Positions 1-7,455 of a stretch of DNA of 10,731 bases are shown one piece after another. The first letter of the stretch is position 1; the number at the start of each line of letters is the position of its first letter. The translations under genes were made by a program, and so were the position numbers. The DNA is taken from NCBI GenBank assembly GCA_039819885.1, contig JBCBRD010000109.1, forward strand, positions 1 to 10,731, read 5' to 3'. The notes below the pieces were generated by a model. The model worked only from the letters and a program-made list of their open reading frames with translations. It searched no databases and was not told where the DNA came from. The DNA is from JBCBRD01 sp039819885 (lineage in GTDB: Bacteria; Pseudomonadota; Alphaproteobacteria; Rhizobiales; Hyphomicrobiaceae).

Positions 1-2
1 CG

Positions 3-1544
3 ACTTACCAAGAGATCAATCAAGCAGTCCATCAGATCGCCGTCGGCTTGCAACAATTGGGCGTGAAGAAGGGCACTAAAGTCGGTCTGTTCCTTCCAAA
101 CAGCCCGACTTTCATCATTTACTACTATGCCATTCTTCAAGCTGGTGGGATCGTCGTTAATTATAATCCACTCTACACGGTCGAAGAGCTGTCCTATCAG
201 GTCAAGGATAGTGAAACAGAGTTGATGGTCACACTCGACCTCAAAGTTCTGTTTGAAAAAGTCGAGGCACTACTCGCCAATGGCGTTCTGAATCAGGCAG
301 TCATTGCCTCTTTCACCGCACTCCTACCGCCGACCAAAGCAGCACTTTTCAAGATCTTCAAATCCGGCGAGCTCGCGCGTCCTCTGGCATCAGAACAAAC
401 CGCAAAGATCACGCTTGAGTCCGGTCTTAACACAGAGCCTGAATTCGAAACCGTCGACATCGATCCTGATCAAGATATAGCAGTCCTGCAGTATACCGGC
501 GGCACAACAGGCCAGCCAAAGGGCGCAATGCTCACACACGCCAATGCCTCGATAAATGCCATGCAAGTGGCAGCCTGGGCACCCAACCTCGTCGACGGTG
601 AAGAACGTATCTTAGGCGTCCTTCCCTTCTTCCATGTGTTTGCCATGACAGTGGTCATGAACTTAGGCGTCACGATCGCAGCCAAGATTATCATCATGCC
701 GCGGTTCGTCCTCAACGATGCACTCAAACTGATCAATTCCGGGCGTCCGACGATCATGCCCGGCGTACCCACGCTGTTCAACGCGATCCTCAACCACCCA
801 AAAGTCAAGAACTACGACCTCTCCACTCTTGTATTTTGCATTTCTGGCGGCGCGCCCCTCCCCGTAGAAGTCAAAGAAAAATTCGAAACGCTCACCAGCT
901 GCGCAATCGTTGAAGGCTATGGCCTGTCAGAGACGTCACCCGTCGTCTCGTGTAATGTCGTAAACGGATTAAACAGGGCCGGCTCTATCGGCCTTCCATT
1001 TCCTCAGACCATTATTTCTCTGCGGGACCTGGAAGAGCCAACCAAAGAAGTTCCAAAGGGCGAAGCCGGGGAAGTCTGCGTGAAAGGGCCTCAAGTCATG
1101 AAGGGGTATTGGAAACGTCCAGACGACACCGACGATGTGTTTGTCGATGGTTATCTCAGGACCGGAGATGTCGCCAGAATGGATGACGACGGGATGTTTT
1201 ACATTGAAGATCGGATCAAGGACTTGATCATTACGTCCGGATTCAATGTGTATCCACGCCAGATTGAAGAAGCCCTCTACTCCATAGATGAGATTGAGGA
1301 GGCGACCGTTATTGGCATCCCGCATACGCACAAAGGCGAGGTGCCAAAAGCCTTTTTAAAGCTAAAAGCGGGCTCACAGATCGAGGCCAATGAGGTCCTC
1401 GACAAACTGGCGTTGAAACTATCCAAGCCGGAATTGCCGGCCGAAATTGAGTTTCGCGACGAACTACCCAAAACAATGATCGGCAAGCTGTCCAAAAAGG
1501 AACTGAAAGCCGAGGAACGTGCACGCCGCCAGGATCATTCATGA
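3..1544 (+). CDS. fadD: Long-chain acyl-CoA ligase (AMP-binding, FadD type), 5' truncated
   Basis: Activates fatty acids to acyl-CoA through an acyl-adenylate, at the cytoplasmic face of the membrane, feeding beta-oxidation. The frame is open to the window's left edge (it begins TYQEINQAVHQIAVGLQQLG), so about 45-50 N-terminal residues are probably missing; the TTG at 48 is internal. Seen in order: the phosphate loop YTGGTTGQPKG at nt 492-524, the adenylate motif EGYGLSETSP at nt 912-941, RTGD followed by the hinge region with DRIKDLIITSGFNVYP, and the C-terminal PKTMIGKLSKKEL, whose GK lysine (codon at nt 1485) is the expected catalytic lysine. These are the canonical ANL-superfamily motifs and none is damaged. 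The stop overlaps the next gene's ATG (ATGA). Chain length preference cannot be read from sequence; a medium-chain or aryl ligase is possible but less likely. Confidence 0.93.
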   Translation, partial: TYQEINQAVHQIAVGLQQLGVKKGTKVGLFLPNSPTFIIYYYAILQAGGIVVNYNPLYTVEELSYQVKDSETELMVTLDLKVLFEKVEALLANGVLNQAVIASFTALLPPTKAALFKIFKSGELARPLASEQTAKITLESGLNTEPEFETVDIDPDQDIAVLQYTGGTTGQPKGAMLTHANASINAMQVAAWAPNLVDGEERILGVLPFFHVFAMTVVMNLGVTIAAKIIIMPRFVLNDALKLINSGRPTIMPGVPTLFNAILNHPKVKNYDLSTLVFCISGGAPLPVEVKEKFETLTSCAIVEGYGLSETSPVVSCNVVNGLNRAGSIGLPFPQTIISLRDLEEPTKEVPKGEAGEVCVKGPQVMKGYWKRPDDTDDVFVDGYLRTGDVARMDDDGMFYIEDRIKDLIITSGFNVYPRQIEEALYSIDEIEEATVIGIPHTHKGEVPKAFLKLKAGSQIEANEVLDKLALKLSKPELPAEIEFRDELPKTMIGKLSKKELKAEERARRQDHS

Positions 1545-1993
1545 CGCCTCAAAAACAAGCCATGCCGCGCTCACAAGACACCGCATCTGAAATGCAAGAC
1601 CCGATCGAAGATGATGCCTTTCGCTATACCATCGGGGCACTGGCCGAAGAGTTCGGAATAACGACGCGCGCCATCCGGTTTTACGAAGCGCGCGGCCTGC
1701 TCAGCCCAGCAAGAGTGGGCTCCAATCGACAGTACACCCGCCGCGACCGTGGACGGCTGTCGATTATCCTCCGCGGAAAAAACCTAGGCTTTTCGCTCGA
1801 AGACATCGCCGACTATCTGCAGCTTTACGACTCCGATCCAGGTCAGATCGCTCAAACGCAACTGTTGCTCGACAAGGTCGGCGCCGCACTCAACGACCTA
1901 ACGCGAAAACGTGCCGACCTCGATCGAGCTATGCGAGACCTCAAGGACATCCGCGCGAAGTGTATTGAACATTTGAAAACGCAGAAGACTTAG
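1541..1993 (+). CDS. MerR-family transcriptional regulator, LiuR-like
   Basis: A 150-residue regulator. After a poorly structured lead of about 27 residues comes a MerR winged helix-turn-helix (about residues 29-98: TIGALAEEFGITTRAIRFYE, then RGLLSP and RQYTRRDRGRL). A dimerisation helix follows (about 102-147), rich in leucine and charged residues. It has one cysteine (C141) and no CxxC or metal-binding cysteine set, so metal sensing is unlikely. The wing and linker (ILRGKNLGFSLEDIADYLQLYD) resemble LiuR-type MerR proteins, which in proteobacteria control branched-chain amino acid and fatty acid catabolism. The ATG lies in the ATGA overlap with the upstream acyl-CoA ligase, implying translational coupling; internal ATGs at codons 8 and 18 are alternative starts. 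The neighbour supports a role in acyl-CoA metabolism. The LiuR assignment is from remembered family resemblance, not a search. Confidence 0.88.
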   Translation: MTPQKQAMPRSQDTASEMQDPIEDDAFRYTIGALAEEFGITTRAIRFYEARGLLSPARVGSNRQYTRRDRGRLSIILRGKNLGFSLEDIADYLQLYDSDPGQIAQTQLLLDKVGAALNDLTRKRADLDRAMRDLKDIRAKCIEHLKTQKT

Positions 1994-2006
1994 ATCGTGT
2001 TCCGCA

Positions 2007-2022
2007 AAAGCGAACGCGCTTT
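2007..2022 (+). terminator. Short hairpin after the regulator gene
   Basis: AAAGCG and CGCTTT form a perfect 6-bp inverted repeat around AACG, 13 nt after the regulator's stop and before the convergent ssb gene. There is no T-tract, so it is a weak terminator candidate. The surrounding GTTCCGCAAAAGCG resembles intergenic repeats I recall from alphaproteobacterial genomes, so it may instead be a dispersed repeat. The rest of the gap to 2138 shows nothing clear. Confidence 0.25.
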
Positions 2023-2138
2023 AGGCAGCAAAACATACAACTGCCGACTGTAAGTCCTCACGTGGCTGCTCAATCTCACACCACATCTCGTCAGCGCATT
2101 GGAACTAACCGCCTTCAGGTGCCCAATACACCACTGAG

Positions 2139-2687
2139 TTAGAACGGAATTTCATCATCCAGGGATTTGTCAAAGCTCGGCTCCGAAGAACCGCCTGACG
2201 AACCACCTCCGCCCCCGCCATTGCTGTAGCCACCGCGACCACCACCGCCGCTACCACCACCACTACGACCACCGTCGTTGTAGTCGTAGCCGCCACCCTC
2301 CGGCTCGCTCATCCCAGCGCCGGCGCTTGGCCCACTGCGACCATCGAGCATCGTCAAATTGCCGTTGAAGCCTTGTAAGACGACTTCGGTGGAGTATTTG
2401 TCCTGACCCGACTGGTCCTGCCACTTGCGGGTCTGAAGCTGACCTTCGATGTATACCTTTGAGCCTTTTTTCAAATACTGCTCAACGACCTTACAAAGTG
2501 GTTCGCTAAACACCACGACCCGATGCCACTCGGTCTTTTCGCGACGCTCGCCTGAATTCTTGTCGCGCCAGCTTTCGCTTGTCGCGATGTTTAAATTGGC
2601 AATCGGACGACCATCCTGCGTCCGTCGGATTTCGGGATCACGTCCCAAGTTTCCAACTAGGATGACTTTGTTGATCGAGCCTGCCAT
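2139..2687 (-). CDS. ssb: Single-stranded DNA-binding protein SSB
   Basis: Binds single-stranded DNA in replication, recombination and repair, and recruits partner proteins through its acidic tail. The 182-residue product has a full OB fold (about residues 4-115: NKVILVGNLGRDPEIR, then WHRVVVF, YIEGQLQTRKW and TEVVLQGF). A glycine- and serine-rich linker follows (about 117-168), then the tail ending DDEIPF, the conserved partner-docking peptide. Length and layout are typical of alphaproteobacterial SSB. The start is well supported: AAGGAG sits 8 nt before the ATG (minus strand, AAGGAGAACAGCAA then ATG). The glycine tract explains the long artificial valine/threonine-rich frame on the same DNA. 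An SOS box lies about 207 nt upstream, so LexA control is likely. It converges on the MerR-type regulator gene. Confidence 0.98.
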   Translation of the reverse strand: MAGSINKVILVGNLGRDPEIRRTQDGRPIANLNIATSESWRDKNSGERREKTEWHRVVVFSEPLCKVVEQYLKKGSKVYIEGQLQTRKWQDQSGQDKYSTEVVLQGFNGNLTMLDGRSGPSAGAGMSEPEGGGYDYNDGGRSGGGSGGGGRGGYSNGGGGGGSSGGSSEPSFDKSLDDEIPF

Positions 2688-2736
2688 TTGCTGTTCTCCT
2701 TATCGCGGACACTGCATCTCGGGCCCCGTCACATGT

Positions 2737-2765
2737 TCTAAAACAAGCGACCCGCGAATCCTCAA
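2737..2765 (-). promoter_or_regulatory. Possible proximal ssb promoter
   Basis: On the minus strand TTGAGG (2765-2760) is followed after 17 nt by TTTAGA (2742-2737), about 50 nt before the ssb start. This would be a housekeeping promoter giving basal SSB in addition to the SOS promoter further upstream. An intact GTTC half-site (2735-2738) overlaps the -10, but the second half reads AGCG, so any LexA site here is degenerate. Both hexamers are imperfect. Confidence 0.2.
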
Positions 2766-2888
2766 CCGATGCAACCACCACAACCGATGTTTGACTTGTA
2801 TCGACGCCACCCTAACTGGTTCGTCACCAAACCAAGCCTGTGGCCCAAAGTTCTCCACCGCATTCAGCGCTTCAAGATGCAATACGCA

Positions 2889-2917
2889 AAAATGTTCTAC
2901 AAACGTTCTTTTGTCAA
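2889..2917 (-). promoter_or_regulatory. SOS-regulated promoter upstream of ssb
   Basis: On the minus strand a perfect -35 hexamer TTGACA (2917-2912) is followed, at a 17-nt spacer, by CATTTT (2894-2889), a weak -10. The spacer is largely occupied by the LexA box, the arrangement expected for a repressed SOS promoter. Transcription would run leftwards into ssb with a leader of roughly 190 nt. No other minus-strand gene lies between it and ssb, apart from a doubtful small frame. Confidence 0.5.
2894..2908. promoter_or_regulatory. LexA (SOS) box, alphaproteobacterial type
   Basis: GTTCTACAAACGTTC is an exact match to GTTC-N7-GTTC, the direct-repeat LexA operator described in alphaproteobacteria such as Rhodobacter, Rhizobium and Caulobacter. 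It sits inside the spacer of a promoter with a perfect -35 pointing to ssb. Position and match together make chance unlikely. No comparable box was found in the 160 nt before uvrA. Confidence 0.8.
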
Positions 2918-2982
2918 TCAGCAAACATGAATATCAAACCCACCACGCCTTGAATAGCCGCAGGCCCTGATGAAGACCCTTT

Positions 2983-5097
2983 TTATTGGGTCCCATCGGC
3001 GGCAGCAGACATCTCAAGCAGTTGACCGGCAGGTAGCTGCTGACCGGCGGGACAATCAGAATTTGTCAGGCTCTGATAAATCTCTTTCAAATCGCCTTTG
3101 AACGCAGGTCCGCGCGCGCGCAGCGCAATGCCTGATGCAACCGAACCATCAGACCACCGTGCCCGACACATCAATTTGGTGAGATAGCTCGTCAATGCCG
3201 CACTGTAGGCAACCGGTTGGGCACTCTCATCACTCAACCCGCTGCTTTGACCCAGCCCGCCCGGCAAACCCACTGGCGAAACAAGGCTGGACTGCGAGCC
3301 GGAGTTGCGCGCAGCCATCGTGGACCACGATCTTTGTTCAGGGGACCCAGTCCAGGATTGCCCATCATCGCCCAGCACCCCGCGCAGGGTCATCAACACT
3401 TGATCGCTTATGCGCGCATTCTGAAGGCGATTAATGGCTGTCTTGAGCGAAACCAACTCTGCGTCTGTTGGAGCGTCGAGATTCAGGCCACCCATGTCCG
3501 CCAGCTTTGTCACGTCGGTCTCCGGTGGGCTTGCTTTCCAAACTCGCGCTCCACGCAGATCGGAGCCAGTCATATCAGCCCGGCTCAAATTCGCGCCCCA
3601 CAACTGCGCGCGCTGTAAACTCACCGCCTCCAACTTAGCGCCCTCAAGGATGCCCCCTTGCAAGCTGACGTAGTTCAGAACCGCGCCTTGCATTTCGCTG
3701 GACCGAAAATCAGCTCCAAACAGCTTGGCACCGGTCAGGTCGGCACCACGCATCGATGAGATCGAAAAATCAGCACCTACCGCGTTCACACCGCCAGTCA
3801 AATTGACCTTGTCCAGCTTCGAATTCGCCAGCAAAGCCCCGTTCAGAATGGAGTAGGCCAGGTTGGCACCGGTCAGGTCGGCACTCTCGAAATTTGCCCC
3901 TTGAGCATCGATGCCTTCAAGCGTCGCCATGGAAAGATTGGCACCAGAAAAGTCGACACCTCGTGCAGACGTACAGAACTCACCTCGCCGACTTTCATCC
4001 AGCAGAAACTCTGTTATGTCCGAGCAATCAAGTTTCACATCGCGCAGATCCGTGCCCCGGAAACTTGCACCATCAAGAACGGCTCCAGTCAGGTCCGCCT
4101 GATGGATATCTGACCGGTCTAGGATCGCCGACCGCAGGTCTCGTCCACGCAAGTTCAGTGTCGCCTCACCTGTTGAGACATCACGATCGACAACCAGATC
4201 AGCATCGGTGACCTTGAGGTTGCGCAGGAAGACCCCAAACGCCGCACCGTCTTTGTCAACCCACGAAAACGGGCCGACAAAACCAGCATAAGCATTGAAA
4301 CCTTCTGCCTTCTTGTCCGCCGTCGGGAAGATCGTCCGGGTAAACCGATCCAATGGCTCACCAGGAATGGTGGCAAACAAGAACGAAAACACGGTCACGC
4401 CAAGCAACAACCCTGACGTCATCAGGAATGTGAGTGGATTTGCGAGCGTCGTCCGCCAAAACGCCGAGAAGAAATTCGATTCCGCACGCCGCAAGAAAAC
4501 ACCCAACAAACTGAGCATCACGATATCAAATACAAGCGCGATACGGTGCGTCCACGTGATCAACACGTCATGGTACGGCAGGAATACCAACTGGATATAG
4601 AGGATTAGAACCACTGGCAGGATGACGAGCGTAAGCCAACTCATGGCGTGCAAAAACCCACCCATGACAGCACTGCGGTTCGGTCCTGCGATGGCCTGCA
4701 CGAAAAAGAAGTTATGAAGCTCCAACCGAAGCGGGTGGGTGCGGCGCTCGCTCGTCTCTAACAGCCGAATGGCGCTATCGAATTCCACAGTTTTACGTGC
4801 CAGCAGCACGAGCTGACCGACAATGCCCAAGTGAAACAATACCAACACAATCGGCGCGAACTGGAAGAATTGCGTCAACTGGATATCAACGCCGAGAATG
4901 GGCAGCGAGACAGCCGTCTCAAGCAGCAGATCGCGGTGCGTGACACCTGCCACCGCGATCATAAAATACGCCATGATAGCCAGGAAGATCAGCCAAGCTG
5001 TATGTGCCGTGTCGCTGGAGCGATTAACCGCGTCCAACAAACTATACGGATTGACGGGCGTTTCCCCGTCGGACGCAATGCGACCTATATCGCTCAC
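2983..5097 (-). CDS. Membrane protein with pentapeptide-repeat domain
   Basis: A 704-residue protein of unknown role. The N-terminal third has about five hydrophobic segments (roughly residues 35-52, 77-101, 148-173, 185-202 and 221-244). A short linker leads to a pentapeptide-repeat domain (about 315-520) with runs such as ADLTGANLAY, GADFRSSEMQGAVL and WGANLSRADMTGSDLRGARVW, which should form a right-handed quadrilateral beta-helix. A tail of about 180 residues follows, with a low-complexity Ser/Gly stretch and two cysteines (CRARW, DCPAG) that may pair if it is extracytoplasmic. No catalytic motif is visible. I chose GTG at 5097 (GGGGGCG about 7 nt upstream) over TTG at 5112, which lacks a ribosome site. 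It stands alone on the minus strand between ssb and a divergent YkgJ gene, without a clear terminator. Sidedness of the repeat domain is unresolved. Confidence 0.85.
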   Translation of the reverse strand: MSDIGRIASDGETPVNPYSLLDAVNRSSDTAHTAWLIFLAIMAYFMIAVAGVTHRDLLLETAVSLPILGVDIQLTQFFQFAPIVLVLFHLGIVGQLVLLARKTVEFDSAIRLLETSERRTHPLRLELHNFFFVQAIAGPNRSAVMGGFLHAMSWLTLVILPVVLILYIQLVFLPYHDVLITWTHRIALVFDIVMLSLLGVFLRRAESNFFSAFWRTTLANPLTFLMTSGLLLGVTVFSFLFATIPGEPLDRFTRTIFPTADKKAEGFNAYAGFVGPFSWVDKDGAAFGVFLRNLKVTDADLVVDRDVSTGEATLNLRGRDLRSAILDRSDIHQADLTGAVLDGASFRGTDLRDVKLDCSDITEFLLDESRRGEFCTSARGVDFSGANLSMATLEGIDAQGANFESADLTGANLAYSILNGALLANSKLDKVNLTGGVNAVGADFSISSMRGADLTGAKLFGADFRSSEMQGAVLNYVSLQGGILEGAKLEAVSLQRAQLWGANLSRADMTGSDLRGARVWKASPPETDVTKLADMGGLNLDAPTDAELVSLKTAINRLQNARISDQVLMTLRGVLGDDGQSWTGSPEQRSWSTMAARNSGSQSSLVSPVGLPGGLGQSSGLSDESAQPVAYSAALTSYLTKLMCRARWSDGSVASGIALRARGPAFKGDLKEIYQSLTNSDCPAGQQLPAGQLLEMSAAADGTQ

Positions 5098-5477
5098 GTG
5101 TAACGCCCCCAACTAACGGACAAACACCCCACGCGGGTGACTGGCGCAGAACATAGCGCAGAAAGTAAGACGGGCAACTGCGACGCTTGTCTTGTCACAC
5201 GGCCCTACCAATTGTGTTGCTTCCAAGCCTCAGCCAGGTCAACCAACTCACTTTTCAAGGTTTTTCAACAAAGATCCCTCAGGTCAATTCCGAACTGCCC
5301 CCAAAGCATCCAGCTGCTTGACGCCTCAATCATATGGGACCAGGAAAATCACGAGAGTTTGCTTGCCGCTGATACTCGATCCAACCTACCAATAACCACA
5401 TCATGGTCGCTTCGCAGTGTTATCCAAACCGCAGTTGAGCGTCCGAACAACACCAATCATACAAAGGGGTACACCAC
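5098..5477. other. Intergenic region between divergent genes
   Basis: This 380-nt gap lies between the minus-strand pentapeptide gene and the plus-strand YkgJ gene, so it must hold both promoters. TTGACG near 5319-5324 could be a plus-strand -35 but has no good -10 at the right distance. Small inverted repeats (AAGAC/GTCTT at 5167-5193 and AAGCA/TGCTT at 5304-5319) are within what chance gives. Plus-strand frames here carry no recognisable protein. Confidence 0.5.
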
Positions 5478-5837
5478 GTGTATGACTGCCTCGATTGCCC
5501 AGGCTACTGTTGTTCCTATCCATTGATCATACTAAAGAAAAAAGACGTCAAACGCCTCGCAGAGCACTTTGAAATGTCATTTGAAGACGCGCAATCAAAG
5601 TTCACCGAACAGGCTCACGGCGAGAAATATACAATGCGCCGCAAGAAAGATGTCCACTTTGGAAAGATATGCCGGTTCTTCGATACGGAGGAACGCCGGT
5701 GCTCCATCTACAAGGCACGCCCAAAAGTCTGCCGCGAATATCCAAATACCAAGCGGTGCGGGTACTATGATTTCCTGGCCGCCGAACGCATCGCGCAGGA
5801 AGATCCTGAGTACGTCGCAACCACCCACCACGCGTAA
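5478..5837 (+). CDS. YkgJ-family cysteine-cluster protein
   Basis: A 119-residue protein of the YkgJ/UPF0153 family (zinc/iron-chelating domain), whose members bind a metal through clustered cysteines; the biochemical role is not established. Eight cysteines are visible: CLDCPGYCC at residues 4-12, then C65, C75, C85 and C94 in CRFFDTEERRCSIYKARPKVC and KRC. The ARPxxCREYP segment is a family signature. The GTG start at 5478 is supported by AAAGGGG about 9 nt upstream and by family members that begin a few residues before the first CxxC. The GST gene begins 26 nt downstream, so the two are probably one transcript. No signal peptide, so cytoplasmic. Family assignment is secure, function is not. 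Confidence 0.9.
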   Translation: MYDCLDCPGYCCSYPLIILKKKDVKRLAEHFEMSFEDAQSKFTEQAHGEKYTMRRKKDVHFGKICRFFDTEERRCSIYKARPKVCREYPNTKRCGYYDFLAAERIAQEDPEYVATTHHA

Positions 5838-5863
5838 GCGTCAAACGTGAACAAGGGCACATC

Positions 5864-6565
5864 GTGATCACATTGAAAAACTTTGGCCCCGCCTTTGGTG
5901 TGCCCGACCCCAGTCCTTTCTGCCTCAAGGCAGAGGTCCTGTTGAAGATGTCCGGCCAACCCTACGAGACCACCTACTGCGACCCAACCAAAACGCCAAA
6001 AGGCAAAGCACCGGTGATTGTGGATAACGGAACCACCATCCCTGACACCACATTCATTCGGTTTCATCTCGAACAGAAATACGCCACCGACTTTGATTCC
6101 GGGCTATCAGAGACCGAAAGGGCTGTCGCCTGGGCATTCGAAAAACTGTGCGAAGACAACCTATACTGGATCATCCTGTGGGAACGCTGGATGGTCGATG
6201 CGAACTTTGATGCAGGGCCAAAGATCTTCTTCAAGGCTGTTCCAGCGCCCATGCGGCCTGTGATCGTCGCCCTCGTCCGCCGTCAAGTGAAACGCGACCT
6301 TCACGGGCATGGGATGGGGCGCCACACCCGCGACGAACGCATGGCAATCGCTGAACGTGGTATCAACGCTATCGCAGATCAGTTGAGAGACAAGCCCTAT
6401 CTCATGGGCGAAAATCCCTGCGGCGCAGACGCCATCGTCTTCGGCACAGTCGCCAACATGCTGCCCCCAATTTTCGACACCAAAGCCAAAACACTGGTGG
6501 CCACCCACGCGAACCTGATCGCCTATCGCGACCGCTGCATGGCGCGTTGGTACCCCGACTTTTGA
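5864..6565 (+). CDS. Glutathione S-transferase family protein, metaxin-like
   Basis: A 233-residue cytosolic GST-fold protein. The thioredoxin-like N-domain (about residues 2-75) contains DPSPFCLKAEVLLKMSG, where the active-site residue would lie, then GKAPVIVDNGTTIPDTTFI with the cis-proline and substrate-loop region. The helical C-domain (about 82-230) carries WERWM and the late YLMGENPCGADAIVFG, which matches the helix-capping region of the metaxin/Fax-like group (GST_N_4/GST_C_6). Proteins of this group are common in proteobacteria and mostly uncharacterised, so detoxification activity should not be assumed. Start GTG at 5864 has AAGGG about 7 nt upstream; no in-frame ATG fits. It is likely co-transcribed with the YkgJ gene 26 nt upstream, suggesting a shared thiol or metal-related role (inference). 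Confidence 0.9.
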   Translation: MITLKNFGPAFGVPDPSPFCLKAEVLLKMSGQPYETTYCDPTKTPKGKAPVIVDNGTTIPDTTFIRFHLEQKYATDFDSGLSETERAVAWAFEKLCEDNLYWIILWERWMVDANFDAGPKIFFKAVPAPMRPVIVALVRRQVKRDLHGHGMGRHTRDERMAIAERGINAIADQLRDKPYLMGENPCGADAIVFGTVANMLPPIFDTKAKTLVATHANLIAYRDRCMARWYPDF

Positions 6566-6577
6566 GCGTGAGCCAAT

Positions 6578-6594
6578 CGCGGCGCAACGCCGCG
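6578..6594 (+). terminator. GC-rich hairpin after the GST gene
   Basis: CGCGGCG and CGCCGCG form a perfect 7-bp stem around a CAA loop, 12 nt past the GST stop codon. There is no T-tract, so a Rho-independent terminator is uncertain; it may protect the 3' end of the YkgJ-GST transcript. It separates that unit from the next gene, 75 nt further on. Confidence 0.4.
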
Positions 6595-6669
6595 CAGAGC
6601 AGTCAATTGCACAATTCCGCCATATTTCAGGCTCCTGTGCTGCGTCGCAACATTCACAGGGGTATAGTT

Positions 6670-7203
6670 ATGAAATTGAGTGTCTTCGGGCTCGTTGCCT
6701 CACTCGTACTGGTAACATTTGGCGGCACAGCCCAGGCCGACATGCACACTCGCGGCCTTTGGGGCAAGATCGATGGACCGCACTACGCTCAACGATCAGC
6801 GCGCCGCTCATACGTCGGCGCAGGCGGTCAGACCCGCGCCTACAAGCCGGCCAAAAAAGCCAAGAAGAAAAAGAAAACGTACGCCGCAGCCTCATACCGC
6901 AAAGTGTATGCCACGCCACCACGGAACGTTGCGGGTGTCGGCCCGCGTCCTGGCAAATGGTGCGGTTGGTGGATGCGCACGCAAAAAGGCGGCGGCCCTG
7001 AATTCAACGTTGCTTGGAACTGGCGCAAATACGGAACACCTATTAGTGGACCGCAAGTCGGAGCTGTCGTCATCTGGCGCCACCACGTCGGCATGATCAC
7101 CGGCCGAACCGCAAACGGTCGTTGGATCGTTAAATCCGGCAACGATGGCAATCGGGTCCGTGAACGTCCACGCTCCGTCAAAGGCGCTGTATTTCGGATG
7201 TAG
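6670..7203 (+). CDS. Exported CHAP-like cysteine hydrolase
   Basis: A 177-residue exported protein, probably a cell-wall amidase or endopeptidase. Signal peptide: MKLS, then a hydrophobic core, with cleavage after TAQA (residue 23). A basic linker follows (about 24-95) with a lysine run KKAKKKKKTY at 62-71. The catalytic module (about 96-177) reads GKWCGWWMRTQKGGG, then WNWRKYG, GAVVIWRHHVGMITG, WIVKSGNDGNRVRERPRS. C98 and H138 or H139 would be the Cys-His pair and N158 a third residue, as in the CHAP/NlpC-P60 fold; close relatives with the same WCGWWMR...HHVG...SGND pattern occur in alphaproteobacteria. The ATG at 6670 has AGGGG about 9 nt upstream; the open frame extends 41 codons further but that part has no signal features. 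The Lys-rich linker could bind anionic wall polymers or DNA (inference). Confidence 0.85.
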   Translation: MKLSVFGLVASLVLVTFGGTAQADMHTRGLWGKIDGPHYAQRSARRSYVGAGGQTRAYKPAKKAKKKKKTYAAASYRKVYATPPRNVAGVGPRPGKWCGWWMRTQKGGGPEFNVAWNWRKYGTPISGPQVGAVVIWRHHVGMITGRTANGRWIVKSGNDGNRVRERPRSVKGAVFRM

Positions 7204-7239
7204 GCGACTGACCGCAACGAACAACTCAAGACACTGCGC

Positions 7240-7455
7240 TCAAATCGGCGAAACACGTACTGCGAAATAACAGCGGTTGTAACGACCACAACCGCTGTCA
7301 TCACTGCACGCGTTGACTGTAATTTCATCCCACGAGTGCGCCTTGAGAGCGATCTTGCCTGAGACAGTCAACGTCGCACAATCACCTACAACGAAGCCGC
7401 CATATACAGCCATGAATTGACCATCTGGAAAGTTATTGATCTGGCCGCGGATCAT
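7240..7455 (-). CDS. Hypothetical small cysteine-containing protein, possibly a 3' fragment
   Basis: A 71-residue frame, convergent with the CHAP-like gene, that I do not recognise. Composition is protein-like and beta-prone: DGQFMAVYGGFVVGDCATL, then KAHSWDEITVNACSDDSGC and GRYNRCYFAVRVSPI, with four cysteines (26, 50, 56 and 62). No ribosome site precedes the ATG at 7455; the ATG at codon 15 is an alternative. A second minus-strand frame (7433-7528, MIKDVNVIFEFEGRVCEPQP and on) overlaps its start in another phase and also looks coding. A single +1 shift near 7440 would join them into a protein of about 100 residues. It may therefore be a broken gene or a sequencing error. No promoter or signal peptide is evident. 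Confidence 0.4.
   Translation of the reverse strand: MIRGQINNFPDGQFMAVYGGFVVGDCATLTVSGKIALKAHSWDEITVNACSDDSGCGRYNRCYFAVRVSPI

Noticed and set aside
2449..2970. Long plus-strand open frame across ssb and its leader
   Set aside because: It runs antisense to the well-supported ssb gene and has no protein features; a shadow frame.
3195..4600. Several plus-strand open frames antisense to the pentapeptide gene
   Set aside because: They reflect the repetitive codon pattern of the repeat domain on the opposite strand and have no recognisable motifs.
5137..5526. Plus-strand frame of 129 codons in the gap before the YkgJ gene
   Set aside because: Composition is not protein-like, and it overlaps the YkgJ start in another frame.
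6547..6669. Upstream in-frame extension of the CHAP-like gene
   Set aside because: It would bury the signal peptide and read through the hairpin after the GST gene; the ATG at 6670 has its own ribosome site.
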